A stretch of 64,000 nt of DNA, from NCBI GenBank assembly GCA_037447655.1, contig JBBHKE010002693.1, positions 1 through 64,000 of the forward strand, read 5' to 3'. A program made the position numbers and the translations under genes. Shown piece after piece: positions 44,601 to 52,915 of this stretch (its first letter is position 1; each line of letters opens with the position of its first letter). Below the pieces are notes generated by a model that worked only from the letters and a program-made list of their open reading frames with translations, ran no database searches and was not told where the DNA came from. This DNA comes from Zygnema cylindricum. Lineage: Eukaryota; Streptophyta; Zygnematophyceae; Zygnematales; Zygnemataceae.

Positions 44601-46022
44601 CTTAGCTGTAAAGACTCCCTTTCTGGTGAAGGTATCAAACTCTTTGTCATCTAACACAGACGTAGAGACAAGATTTTTACTCAGCTGAGGAATGTAAAGT
44701 ACATCTGAGAATGTAAGTATAGAAGTCTTACCCTCCACTAAGACTTTCAGATCTACTGATCCCACTAGATCTGTAGTAACCACTCTTCCATCCCCATACT
44801 CTATCTCTACAGTAGGAATCTTTTTTAACTTAGTGAAGAGTTCTTTATCACGACACATATGCATGGATGCACCTGAGTCGATGATCCATCCTTCCTGTGG
44901 AGCCTCCCGGATGGCTCCAAGGGCACACTTCTGCCTCCGAGGAATCTCCTTCTCCTCCAAACTCTCGTCAAGAAGAAGCTCCCCATCCTCCTCAGAGGAC
45001 TCATCCTCGGTTTCTCCTGACACTTTTGTAACCACAAGTGCCTTTTTCTTCCCTCCGGAAGAACCCCCTCCACGGTTCTCTTGGAGCCTCAGCTCTGATA
45101 GCTTGACACAATCTGCAATAAAGTGTCCCGGCTTTTTGCAATAATGACAAAGACCCTTTGGGGGCCTCTGTCCCCCTGAATGATCTCTTTCCCCTCTATA
45201 AGGTTTCTTCGCGTCCTTCCCCCATCGGTCCCCTCCTGCTGCTAGAGCTTGAATGCTCTTTCCTCCTCTCCTAATCTCCATTGTGTTTTCCTGCACAAGT
45301 ATCATCCTGACTACTGTGTTCCATTTCCATGAACTATCAGGCATTCCCTTTACTCGGTACACTAAGTTTTCGAACTCATTTGGTAATTTCATGATAAGGG
45401 TGTTAACTTTCATTTTCACTGTACCTATCCACCCGGCACTTTCCATTTCCGTATACAAACAAGAAAGATCATTACAGTAATCTAGCATCTTTCCTCCTTT
45501 GTAAGTGTAACTCAGTAGCTTTTGCTCAGCCAACTGGAGCTCTTGAATAATTCCAGCTCTATAAATTTCCACCAAACTCACCCACAACTCCTCGGCCTTG
45601 TAAATGTGAAGATGAGGGGTGGCCAAACCTTGAGTGAGGTGCCTCAGAATGAAGTTCTTGGCAGCCATGTTTACATCCTCCCACATTTGAGTATCGTTCT
45701 CCACGGTCTTCACGATTGCCGCTCCCGATACTGTGGCAATAGGAGTGAGGGGTGTCTCCTTCCCTTTCCCCTTTTCGGACACACTGCTGTCCCCATCATC
45801 TGCCTCCTCCGCCGAGGCAGCCGTTGTTGCAGGAAACCTTACTCCCCCAAATCCTGGTGGAGTTCCCGAAGGTGGACGTTTCACTTGTCCACTGACGATA
45901 CCCCAGTATCGTTTTTCACACAAAGCTCCCATCATCATGGCTTCCCAATAGATGAACCCAGATCCATTGAAGGTGGGCACCCTAGAGGGTGGGCCCATAA
46001 CCTGCAATTCTGTGTCCTCCAT
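41673..46022 (-). CDS. E6 Gag-Pol polyprotein (Ty1/copia), 1449 aa
   Basis: A single open frame encodes everything the element needs. Capsid about 1-260, with a CCHC zinc knuckle at 292-305 (CHYCKKPGHFIADC). Aspartic protease with WIIDSGAS (D382). Integrase zinc domain with H514, H519, C548, C551, and core with D579, D642, E678 (D-35-E spacing). Acidic linker about 815-890. RT with D1032 and YVDD (1117-1120). RNase H with D1297, E1337/E1339, D1373, D1394, ending in MVADMMTKPVPSPKL. Order protease-integrase-RT-RNase H is the copia order. The start ATG lies in the 5' LTR: codons 1-6 and part of 7 are LTR sequence. The primer-binding site encodes V-M-G-P-P (codons 8-12). No frameshift separates gag and pol. 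Confidence 0.96.
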   Translation of the reverse strand: MEDTELQVMGPPSRVPTFNGSGFIYWEAMMMGALCEKRYWGIVSGQVKRPPSGTPPGFGGVRFPATTAASAEEADDGDSSVSEKGKGKETPLTPIATVSGAAIVKTVENDTQMWEDVNMAAKNFILRHLTQGLATPHLHIYKAEELWVSLVEIYRAGIIQELQLAEQKLLSYTYKGGKMLDYCNDLSCLYTEMESAGWIGTVKMKVNTLIMKLPNEFENLVYRVKGMPDSSWKWNTVVRMILVQENTMEIRRGGKSIQALAAGGDRWGKDAKKPYRGERDHSGGQRPPKGLCHYCKKPGHFIADCVKLSELRLQENRGGGSSGGKKKALVVTKVSGETEDESSEEDGELLLDESLEEKEIPRRQKCALGAIREAPQEGWIIDSGASMHMCRDKELFTKLKKIPTVEIEYGDGRVVTTDLVGSVDLKVLVEGKTSILTFSDVLYIPQLSKNLVSTSVLDDKEFDTFTRKGVFTAKYGDEVYFTADKGSQGMFRLNLSNEKKNAYYVGVPKMMIWHKRLGHVHFDRLREMKKLGVVDGIQFGDNEMMDDCSGCAQGKAHRLPFPKAATYRGEKVLDLVHTDIWGPAKVPSVGGKRFMMTITDDWSRYSRFYFLKTKSEASTYFKEYIAWSEKLHETPIKRIRSDNGGEYTSNEFEEYLRDEGVQHQKTVPYNPEQNGVAERLNRTLGDSACSMLADKKIGKRFWAEAMNCANYIKNRVLTSAVKGVTPYERWVGRKPDISHLKVFGSQVYSLDTDRKNWKLDAKGKPGYFVGYDEDVKGYRVYDLAKKDIILVKHLVVMDEGKSFDPFKYTKKIRIRFESENEENSVVPEKDMSETVITDSGEIEDTGDSPETSHTPMDFEEMEEAGQDTVFMDRGADETVRRNPRLPSIPASEFEGGRRSSKRIQEKQAAHKVTKLSHPDEPQSYLEAVNSPEKERWIRAINDEMASIMEANTWELADCPPDRKPIGCKWVFKLKLNPDNTIERYKARLVAKGFTQKEGIDYEETFAPVVRFPSVRILLSLAAAEDMEIHQMDIKTAFLNGELEEEIFMRQPEGFVEEGEESKVCRLIKSLYGLKQAPRQWNKKLDEFLTDLGYIRISSDHSIYMFEDENGVIFIAIYVDDLLVLSKSLENINRLKKDLRGRFDMKDLGEAKYILGIQMERDRGKKIIRLTQKEAIGNMLEKFQMENANICTTPMDLKKGSDGSVEGGVMILDDQMSPEEREFMKSIPYRQVVGSLIYFMNCTRPDIAAAVGVLSRSLNDPRKRDWEAAKRVMRYLVGTRELWLHLGGEHTDITTWSDASYGEAPMRRCTSGYVLYVGEGAFCWSSKQQKVVAQSTMEAEYMASCSAVKELMWVKSLLQELGYMKEGVHEIFCDNQAAIAIAANPKHHFKAKHMDIRLCFVREKVENKILNLVYRPDEEMVADMMTKPVPSPKLKYCREKCGLKEKLKLD
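45988..46002 (-). other. E6 primer-binding site (half-tRNA-iMet)
   Basis: GGTTATGGGCCCACC on the minus strand, directly after the LTR end. It is the complement of GGTGGGCCCATAACC, the anticodon-arm sequence of plant initiator tRNA-Met as I recall it, over all 15 bases. Priming by an internally cut initiator tRNA is known for Drosophila copia and yeast Ty5. Confidence 0.85.
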
Positions 46023-47036
46023 TGGACTACAGAATACAGGAAGCCTCTAGATAGTATTTAACTAACCCACTTCAAGCCAAAACCACTGCTGCCCAAGAAG
46101 GCAATCTGACAATTTGACTGCACCCCTGTGTAGCCTGGACTCCCCTGAGTCCGTAGAAAAAAGAATCACTGAAAAAGACCAACCAGGCGATTAGTTATGA
46201 GGCAGTAAAAATGCCAATTTGTACAAACTCTCAAAGGGAGAGGTGACCACCTACCAAAATTTTCTAAGTCCTGATTCTCTCTAATAACTCCTATCTACTG
46301 AAGTACGGACCAATCAAATTACTGTATCGTACACAAAAGTACTACTGCCGATGTACCTTTTGTACGGCCTATGTACGACAAGGCTATTAAATGGACGCGT
46401 GTCTGCTTTTCACTCGTCCGTACGTTCCTCGGAATTCCTATGACCGAATGTCATCTCTCCACGTGGCTCCAGGTCATGCCACGTCACAAAACGCCAAAGT
46501 GACCACTCCGGGATTTCGGCGATGATGTGCGCCGTTGGATTTTATGCGAAACGCAATCTTAGCCGTAATAAATACTTGTGCGATATTTGTTCCGATGTCG
46601 AAATAAAATGCGCGTTATCCGTTTTGAATTAGCGTCGTACGACGTACTATATAAAACTGAATCTATGTGCGTCGTACACAGTTCCAGTTAAATGGATTTA
46701 ATTCTCCCTAACTAAATATATATCTATCACATACCATAGCACTTAGCATTGGTCCTAGTCTATTAGGATAAAGCTGACCGCTACCGGTCAACTTGACGAA
46801 CCGTAGGTACCGGGATCAAATCTCTGGTCCGTCAAGTATATTTTTAGTAACCTACTAAAAATAGCTGTCTGTTGAACTAAAGGCAGCCATGGATCAACCT
46901 CTCTCTCTTACCTTCAGTGACTACAACAAGTATGGAAGCTAGAGAGCGGAGGTGGAGGCAGGCTGTCCGTCCTTTTTCCTTTTATAAAAACATATTTAAA
47001 CCTAGAAAATACTATAAAAATCTATAAATTTCAACA
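46003..47036 (-). repeat. E6 5' LTR (1034 bp)
   Basis: Starts TGTTGAAATT at 47036 and ends GAATTGCA at 46003. H1 is at 46138-46151 and H2 at 46118-46133 (5 of 6 pairs). The 18-base motif is at 46914-46931. The gag start codon is at 46020-46022. Confidence 0.95.
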
Positions 47037-48040
47037 CAGCCTACCCCCAAAACGTAACGCAGACAACAAGAGGAGACGAAATCTCTCCCGAAAACAACGA
47101 AACAAGTAAGGCCTTCTTAACTCCTCGGTTTCTGCAACCCGGAACCGGCAAGACCCTTCTCGGTTTCCAACAAACACCAATCCTAAATCGCCCAAACAGG
47201 AAAGATAGTGCCAACTACCCAACCGGACTACGACTTCCACAAAGGATGGATGCAAACGAAGATGGCAATAGGGTCACAATCACATAAAAAACAAAAGTTC
47301 TCCACAAGAAAGTTTGTTGGCATTTCTAGGGTTTTTCTCAAGAGACAGTACTGAAACAACAACCTGCCCTTTTCGGCCCCAAGTGCCTATACAAGCAAAG
47401 TTTGTCCTTCTGACAATACCAAATTCAAAGCAATACCATGAGCCAATCAGCGGCAAGGAATTGTTATCATAAAAACATAAGACCAAACATGTTGTACTAC
47501 ATTGAGGGCAAAAAGTTATGCGACTAGCTCCGGCTAGATTGGGAGCCAAATGGCATTCTATGATACACTTCTGAGCGCAAAGTTTTGAATTGACATGAAT
47601 GCCTAACTTTAACTCAAGGTAATAAATGATTTACCTCTCTGGTGCACCAGAACTAACTTCCTACAGACAGCTAACAGCAAAATCTACGAGATTATCCCAA
47701 AAGTTACGTGGCGTTCCACAACGTAGCTCCAAAAGTGACAGGTGAAACTAGTCGCATGTAATAGAAATGGAAATCTTGAAACGTAATAACTCCTACTTCC
47801 GCCCTCCGTTAGGCGCGAAATAAAGTGCGTTCCGCTCAGTTTAGAAAATTGAAGGATCTGGTTTGGTAGAGAACACTCCTTCCTCCGTACTCCGGTGACC
47901 GTACAAGGGAGAAAAAGGCCCGCAAATCCATAGTGATCGAAAGAAGTGCCGGTAAAGCCAACGAGCCTTACATTGTAATGATTTTTCTTGTTTGTATATG
48001 GAGATGGAAAGTGCCGGGTGGACAGGTTCAATGAAGATGA
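47037..48040. other. about 1 kb with no recognised feature
   Basis: The only long stretch without LTR motifs or retroelement protein similarity. Open frames on the minus strand (for example 47684-48031, 115 codons) have no recognisable domain and no clear gene structure. It could be host intergenic or untranslated sequence, or an older repeat. There is no basis to call a gene. Confidence 0.5.
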
Positions 48041-48352
48041 AAGTTAAACTTTCATCATGAAGTTACTTGATGAGTACGACAACATAGTGTACTGAGTACA
48101 AGAAATGACTGATAGTTCATGGAAGTGGAATAAAGTGGTCAAATGATACTTGTGCAGGAAAACACCTTGGAGATTAGGGGAGGAGGAAAGAGCATTCAAG
48201 CTCTAGCTGTAGGAGGGAGACGATGGAGGAAAGACATGAATAAACCGTACAAATGGGAAAGAGATCAGCCTGAAGGACGAAGGCCCCCAAAAGACCTTTG
48301 TCACTTTTGCAAAAACTCAGGACACTTTATCATGGATTGTGTCAAGCTGTGA
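48041..48352 (+). pseudogene. copia gag fragment with zinc knuckle
   Basis: Plus-strand fragments MKLLDEYDNIVY, DSSWKWNKVV, MILVQENTLEIRGGGKSIQA and CHFCKNSGHFIMDC match the E6 capsid end and knuckle (MKLPNEFENLVY, CHYCKKPGHFIADC). A stop and a frame change lie at about 48094 and 48140. It is cut on both sides. Confidence 0.85.
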
Positions 48353-48394
48353 TGCTGAGGCCCCTAGAGAATTATGGAGGGGGTTCTTCCGGAG

Positions 48395-48870
48395 CCGTGT
48401 TGACATGTAGGCCATGTCTTATAGTGTCCGTATAAAAAGTACACCAGCAGCTGTACTTTTGTGTACGGAACTGTAATCTGATTGGCTCCGTACATCAGTA
48501 GATAGAGTTTGTGAGAGAGATAAGAATTAGAAAAATAAGGAGATAAGACCCTCTCTCCCACAGAGCTTCTGTACAAAAGGTCAACTTTGACCCTCCATAA
48601 CTTACTGCTCAAGGGAGCAAATTCAGAGATTCTTTTTGCTATCGATTTAGGGGAGTTTTGCCTTCACAGGGGTGAATTTGGTTAGAGTTATTGTCTGCCA
48701 GGGTGGTATTTGTTTTTGCTGAAACACAAAGGGGTCAGTGTTATCCTAGAGGCTTCTTGAAAGCTGTCCACTCTGAGGACTTATGGAGGTCTCAAAGTTT
48801 CCTCAGGGTTATCCTAGATGCTTCTTGGAAGTTGTCCACTCTGAGGATTTATAGAGGTCTCAGAGTTTCA
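48395..48870 (+). repeat. truncated family 1 LTR with duplicated end
   Basis: It starts inside U3 (GACATGTAGGCCATGTC) and has the GTAC cluster and hairpin region. The last 67 bases or so occur twice in tandem (about 48737-48801 and 48802-48870), each with TTATCCTAGA-GCTTCTT and GAGGTCTCA. It ends GAGTTTCA. Confidence 0.85.
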
Positions 48871-48871
48871 G

Positions 48872-49117
48872 TTATAACCTCATTCTGCTCACTAGCTAGG
48901 ACATATGACTCCCGCAAAGCCTTCCATATATCACATGCTTTAGAGATATTGATATATGTCATGTTCAAATCTTCGGACAAGAGTAGTTTGAAAACATGCA
49001 ATGCATCCTCGTTTTTCTTTTCAAAATTAGAATCCTTACCTGGAAGAACACCGGAAATCACATCATACAATCTCACTTGCTTAAGGTAAGACTTAGTCAA
49101 ATCCGCCCAATACAAAT
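48872..49117 (-). pseudogene. copia gag fragment of another family
   Basis: A minus-strand frame with LYDVISGVLPGK, ALHVFKLLLSEDLN and ACDIWKALRESYVLASEQNE, typical of plant copia capsid starts and unlike families 1 and 2. It may be C1-related. Cut by the LTR fragment at 48870 and by E7 at 49118. Confidence 0.65.
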
Positions 49118-50017
49118 TGTTGAAAAGTGGTAATTAATGGTTCACTTCTATAGTGGAGTTAGAATGTAAAGAGAGAGAAAGAGAGAACCAAAGGCACGCC
49201 ATGGGTGCCGTGTCATTTAGGAGGGAGAATGAAATAGAAGGTATTTTACTATTTGTAGAAAAATACAGCTTCTAGCCGGATATGAACCGGGGTCTACAGA
49301 ATATTACTTAGACCTTAGCCTTATCCATTCAGGCACTAAGGAAACGATATACGTATTACGTTTCACGCATATTTTTGTATTTGTTAAACGGGCTAATTTG
49401 CAGCAAACTAACGAAAACACGCATTAATCAATTCATACATGGAAGCGAATCGAAGCCATATAAATACAAATGATTGGACGTCCACAATTGCAACCGCCAC
49501 CCGCAATAAATTTTCGCGGGCCTTTGGGGATAGCGTCACGCGACGCCACGTGGCAATATACTATTGGATACCGAAAAAGATGGGAGGAGGAACCATGGCT
49601 CCTGTTTTGACAGGCGTCACTTTGAAAGACATGTCATACAATGGCCGTACAATAAGTACATCGCCTAATGTACCTTCTTGTACTATATAGTGTTTCTATT
49701 GGACTAGGGTATAGTAGTAGGCTGATGTAAGTATGCAGACTAGGACTTAGTGAAATTTTCGTACCTCTCGCTAAGAGAGCTTGTAACTATAAAGGTCATC
49801 TTTGACCAACCATAACTTACTGCTCGGGGGAGCAAATTCAGTGATTCTTTTTGCGTTTGACTCAGGGGAGTCTTCTTCTCACATGGGTGAGAGTGGTCAG
49901 AATATTTGTGTGCCTGGGTGGCGCTTATTCAGCGGGAAAGTAGAAGGGGCAAATAATATCCTAGAGGCTTTAGATAGGCTGCTCATTCTCTAGGTCAATG
50001 GAGACCACATAATTGCA
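49118..50017 (+). repeat. E7 5' LTR (family 2, 900 bp)
   Basis: TGTTGAAAAG to ATAATTGCA. A TATAAA is at 49788-49793. H1 (49859-49872) is GACTC-AGGG-GAGTC and H2 (49877-49892) is TCTCAC-ATGG-GTGAGA. The 18-base motif of the other families is absent. Confidence 0.92.
49268..49342 (-). other. tRNA-like module in the E7 LTR (best preserved)
   Basis: On the minus strand a perfect 4-bp D-arm (GCCT-GAATGGATA-AGGC, complement at 49318-49334) and a perfect 4-bp T-arm (CCGG-TTCATAT-CCGG, 49276-49290) are 27 bases apart, close to tRNA spacing. The middle pairs GGTCT with AGACC but has a 14-base loop, and the acceptor is poorly paired, so it is not a functional tRNA. TGGATAAGGC resembles the A-box of arginine tRNAs. 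Confidence 0.6.
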
Positions 50018-51240
50018 GGTTATGGGCCCACCCTCTAGGGTGCCTATATTTGATGGATCAAAGTTTCTTTATTGGGAAATGATGATGGAGGGAGAACTAT
50101 TTTAGAATCACCTATCGGGCATAGTGTCGGACAAGTTCGATGCCCACCTCCACCTAGGTTTGGAGAAACGCGTTTTTTTGGTACCCCCGCCTCTACGGTA
50201 GGTAAAACAACTGCCACCATCACTGAGGATGAAGACGAGGAAGGAGAGGATATTGTCATGGAAGGAGAAATGGGAGGAGTTGTAACTGAAGTGACCCCAT
50301 TGCCGAGGGCGATACTCGCAGCAGCATCACTAGCAACGGCGACAAGGGTTCAGATCGAAAGATCGGAGTATGAAAAGTGGAACTTCAAAGACAAGGTTGC
50401 TAAGCTGTTAACTCTTAAAAGTGTAGCAATGAGCATTGCCATTTCCCTTATGCACGTCAAATCTTCACCTCAGATTTGGAAATCACTAGTTAACAAATAC
50501 AAGAGTGGATCATTCCAGCAACAACAGCTGGTAGAAAACAAGATTGCAGTTTATACTTATAAGGGAGGAAGCATTAATAATTATTGCAATGATTCAGGAG
50601 CATTATTTGGAGAGCTAGAGAGTGCAGGTAACTCATGGTCTGAGAGACAAAGAGTTAACACATTAATTATGAAACTACTTGAAGAGTATAAGAATATCAT
50701 TAACCGATTGCAGGACATAGGAGATAGCAATTGGAATTGGGATGACACTGTGGGAATGATTATAGTGAAAGAAAGCACCATAGAGCTTAGGAGAGGGAGT
50801 CCAAGAGTTCAAGCATTGTTTGTAGGAGCTGATTGGCGGAAGCGTGATGAGGAGAGAGGGAAAGATCCTTATCGAAACTTTGGTGGAAGACGACAAGGAG
50901 GTGACAAATTTGATAGACAGGGGAGAGGAACTTCTCGAGGAGGATTATGTCACTTCTGCAAGAAACCGGGACACTATATGGCAGATTGTGGCAAACTTGC
51001 AGATCTTCGACTAAAAGATGGGCAAGGGAACTCAAGAAATGGAGGAAAGAAAAAGGCTTTCCTAACTCAAGTTCACGATGAGCAAGAGAACAAAGAAACC
51101 AAACAGGAAGAGGAGCTTAAGGAGCTTGAGGAGCATCTTCTTAATCCGAAAATAACACTGAAAAGCATGTCGACATTCCACGGAGACAAAAGTGTGCTTT
51201 CGGAGGTAAGAGGGATCCACCCGAGGATGGGTGAATCATA
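49998..51240 (+). pseudogene. E7 gag and zinc knuckle
   Basis: The ATG at 49998 is in the LTR, but codon 5 is TAA (ATGGAGACCACATAA). After a frame change near 50125 a long frame holds FGETRFFG, an acidic linker, the capsid (KLLTLKSVAMSIAISLMH, IWKSLVNKYKSGSFQQQQL, YTYKGGSINNYCND, MKLLEEYKNIINRLQDIGDS) and the knuckle CHFCKKPGHYMADC. TGA replaces the Trp just before the protease IDSGAS. Confidence 0.88.
50018..50032 (+). other. E7 primer-binding site (half-tRNA-iMet)
   Basis: GGTTATGGGCCCACC, an exact match to the E6 site although the LTRs are of different families. Confidence 0.85.
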
Positions 51241-52915
51241 GACTCAGGGGCTTCAATGCATATGTGCAAAGATAAGCGGTGGTTCACTAAACTGAGAAAG
51301 ATCCCAACAGTTGAGATAGAGTACGGAGATGGTAGAGTAGAAACCACAAGTCTTGTTGGAACTGTTGACTTCAAGGTTCTAGTTGATGGAAAGGCCTCAA
51401 TTGTAACACTCTCAGACGTTCTTTACATTCCATAGCTTAGCAAGAACCTAGTCTCAACAGCTGTCCTAGATGAAAAGGAGTTTGAAACAGGAACTAGGAA
51501 AGGAATCTTCACAGCAAGCTTTGATAATGAGGTTTATTTCATAGCTGAAAAGGGCAGTCAAGGAATGTTCAGAATTGTTCTTTGCAATGAAAAGAGTGTT
51601 CTCTACTCGTGTGCAAGTGAGATGATGCTTTGGCATAAAAGGTTGGGGCATGTGTATCTACATAGATTGAAGAAAATGAAGAAAAGAAAATAGTGGAGGG
51701 TATTACTTTTGAGGATGATGAGACCTTTGATGATTGTAGTGGATGTGCCAAAGGGAAGATTCATACACTTCCATTTCCAAAAGAAACCACATATAGGAGA
51801 GAGAAAGTATTGGATCTAATTCACACTGATGTTTGGAGACTTGCTAGATATGCTTCATATGGGGGGAAGAGGTGGATGTTAACTATCACAGATGATTGGT
51901 TTAGATACACGAAGGTATACTTTCTCAGACATTAGTCACAGGTATTGAGATGTTTTAAAAAGTATAAAGTATGGAGTGAAAAACTACATGAAACCTCAAT
52001 AAAAGAGATAAGAAGTGATAATGGGAAAGAATACACCTCAAGGGAATTTGAATAATATCTTAAAGAAGAAGGATTTCATCATGAGAAAACTGTTCCCTAT
52101 AATCCGGAACAAAATGGAGTAGCAGAAAGAGTGAATAGAACTTTAGGAGATATGTCCAGAAGTATGTTAACTCATAAGAGGATAGGGTTGCAGTTTTGGG
52201 CGGAGTCTATGAACTATGCTAATTTCATCAAAAATAGAGTTCTAACTTCAGCAAATAAGGAGGAAACTCCGTATGAGAGGTGGACAGGAAGAAAACCTTA
52301 TTTGTCTAGTTTGATAGTGTTCGAAAGTCAAGTCTACAGTTTGGATTCCGATAAGACTAAATGGAAGTTAGAGGGGAGAGGGAAGCCATGATATCTTGTA
52401 GGATATGATGAGAGCACAAAAAGATACCGAGTGTATGACTTGAAAAAGAAAGATATAATTTTGGTAAAACACATAGTGGAGATGAATGAAGAGAAGTCCA
52501 TTGATCCATTCAAATATAATAAAGAAGTCCAAATCAGATTTGAAACGGATCAGTTTTCTGACTTTGACTTTGAAAATGAAGAGAAGGAAGAGGGAGAAAA
52601 GGAAAAATCTGCAGATTTACCAAAGGAGAAGGAGGAAAGGACAACATCCGAGGCAAGGCCACAATACGAAGTGGAAACCGAAGAGGAACTTGATGAGACA
52701 CCGGAATTGAAAGATAGGGGAGCTGAAAATATCCCTAAACGAAACCCAAGGATGCCTTCCATACCGGCGTCCGATTTTGAAGGGGGAAGAAGAAGTAGTA
52801 AACGACTTCAAGAAAGACAAGTAAATAACCAACTCACAAAGATGTCTCACCCAGATGAACCTCAAACATACTTAGAGGCCATAAACACTCCAGAAGTAGC
52901 CGGTTGATCACAACT
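51241..52915 (+). pseudogene. E7 protease, integrase and linker
   Basis: Protease IDSGASMHMC is readable. A TAG in YIP-LSKNL and a frame break at the AG-rich run before MEGITFEDDE follow, as in E2. Integrase: WHKRLGHVYL, CSGCAKGK, LDLIHTDVW, RSDNGKEYTS, NGVAERVNRTLGD. Extra stops (about 51933, 52051 and 52388) are private to E7. The charged Glu/Lys linker ends in SIPASDFEGGRRSSK. Confidence 0.88.

Larger units (their letters stand above)
40626..47036 (-). mobile_element. intact copia element E6
   Basis: Minus strand, 6411 bp. 3' LTR 40626-41659 and 5' LTR 46003-47036, both 1034 bp and, by eye, differing at two sites (40948-region G/A and 41026-region C/T). They enclose an uninterrupted polyprotein, a half-tRNA primer-binding site at 45988-46002 and a polypurine tract (AAAATAAGGGGAG on the minus strand) next to 41660. 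The termini are TGTTGAAATT and GAATTGCA. The flanks AGCAC (left) and CAGCC (right) do not form a target duplication. All parts needed for movement look present. Confidence 0.95.

Noticed and set aside
45522-46061. 179-codon plus-strand open frame
   Set aside because: Lies antisense to the E6 gag, with no independent support.
47684-48031. 115-codon minus-strand open frame as a host gene
   Set aside because: No domain, no start or splice context that I can defend. Reported only as unassigned sequence.
49268-49342. Calling the tRNA-like blocks functional tRNA genes
   Set aside because: The acceptor stem and anticodon arm do not fold properly in most copies and they occur only inside LTRs. Kept as tRNA-like modules.
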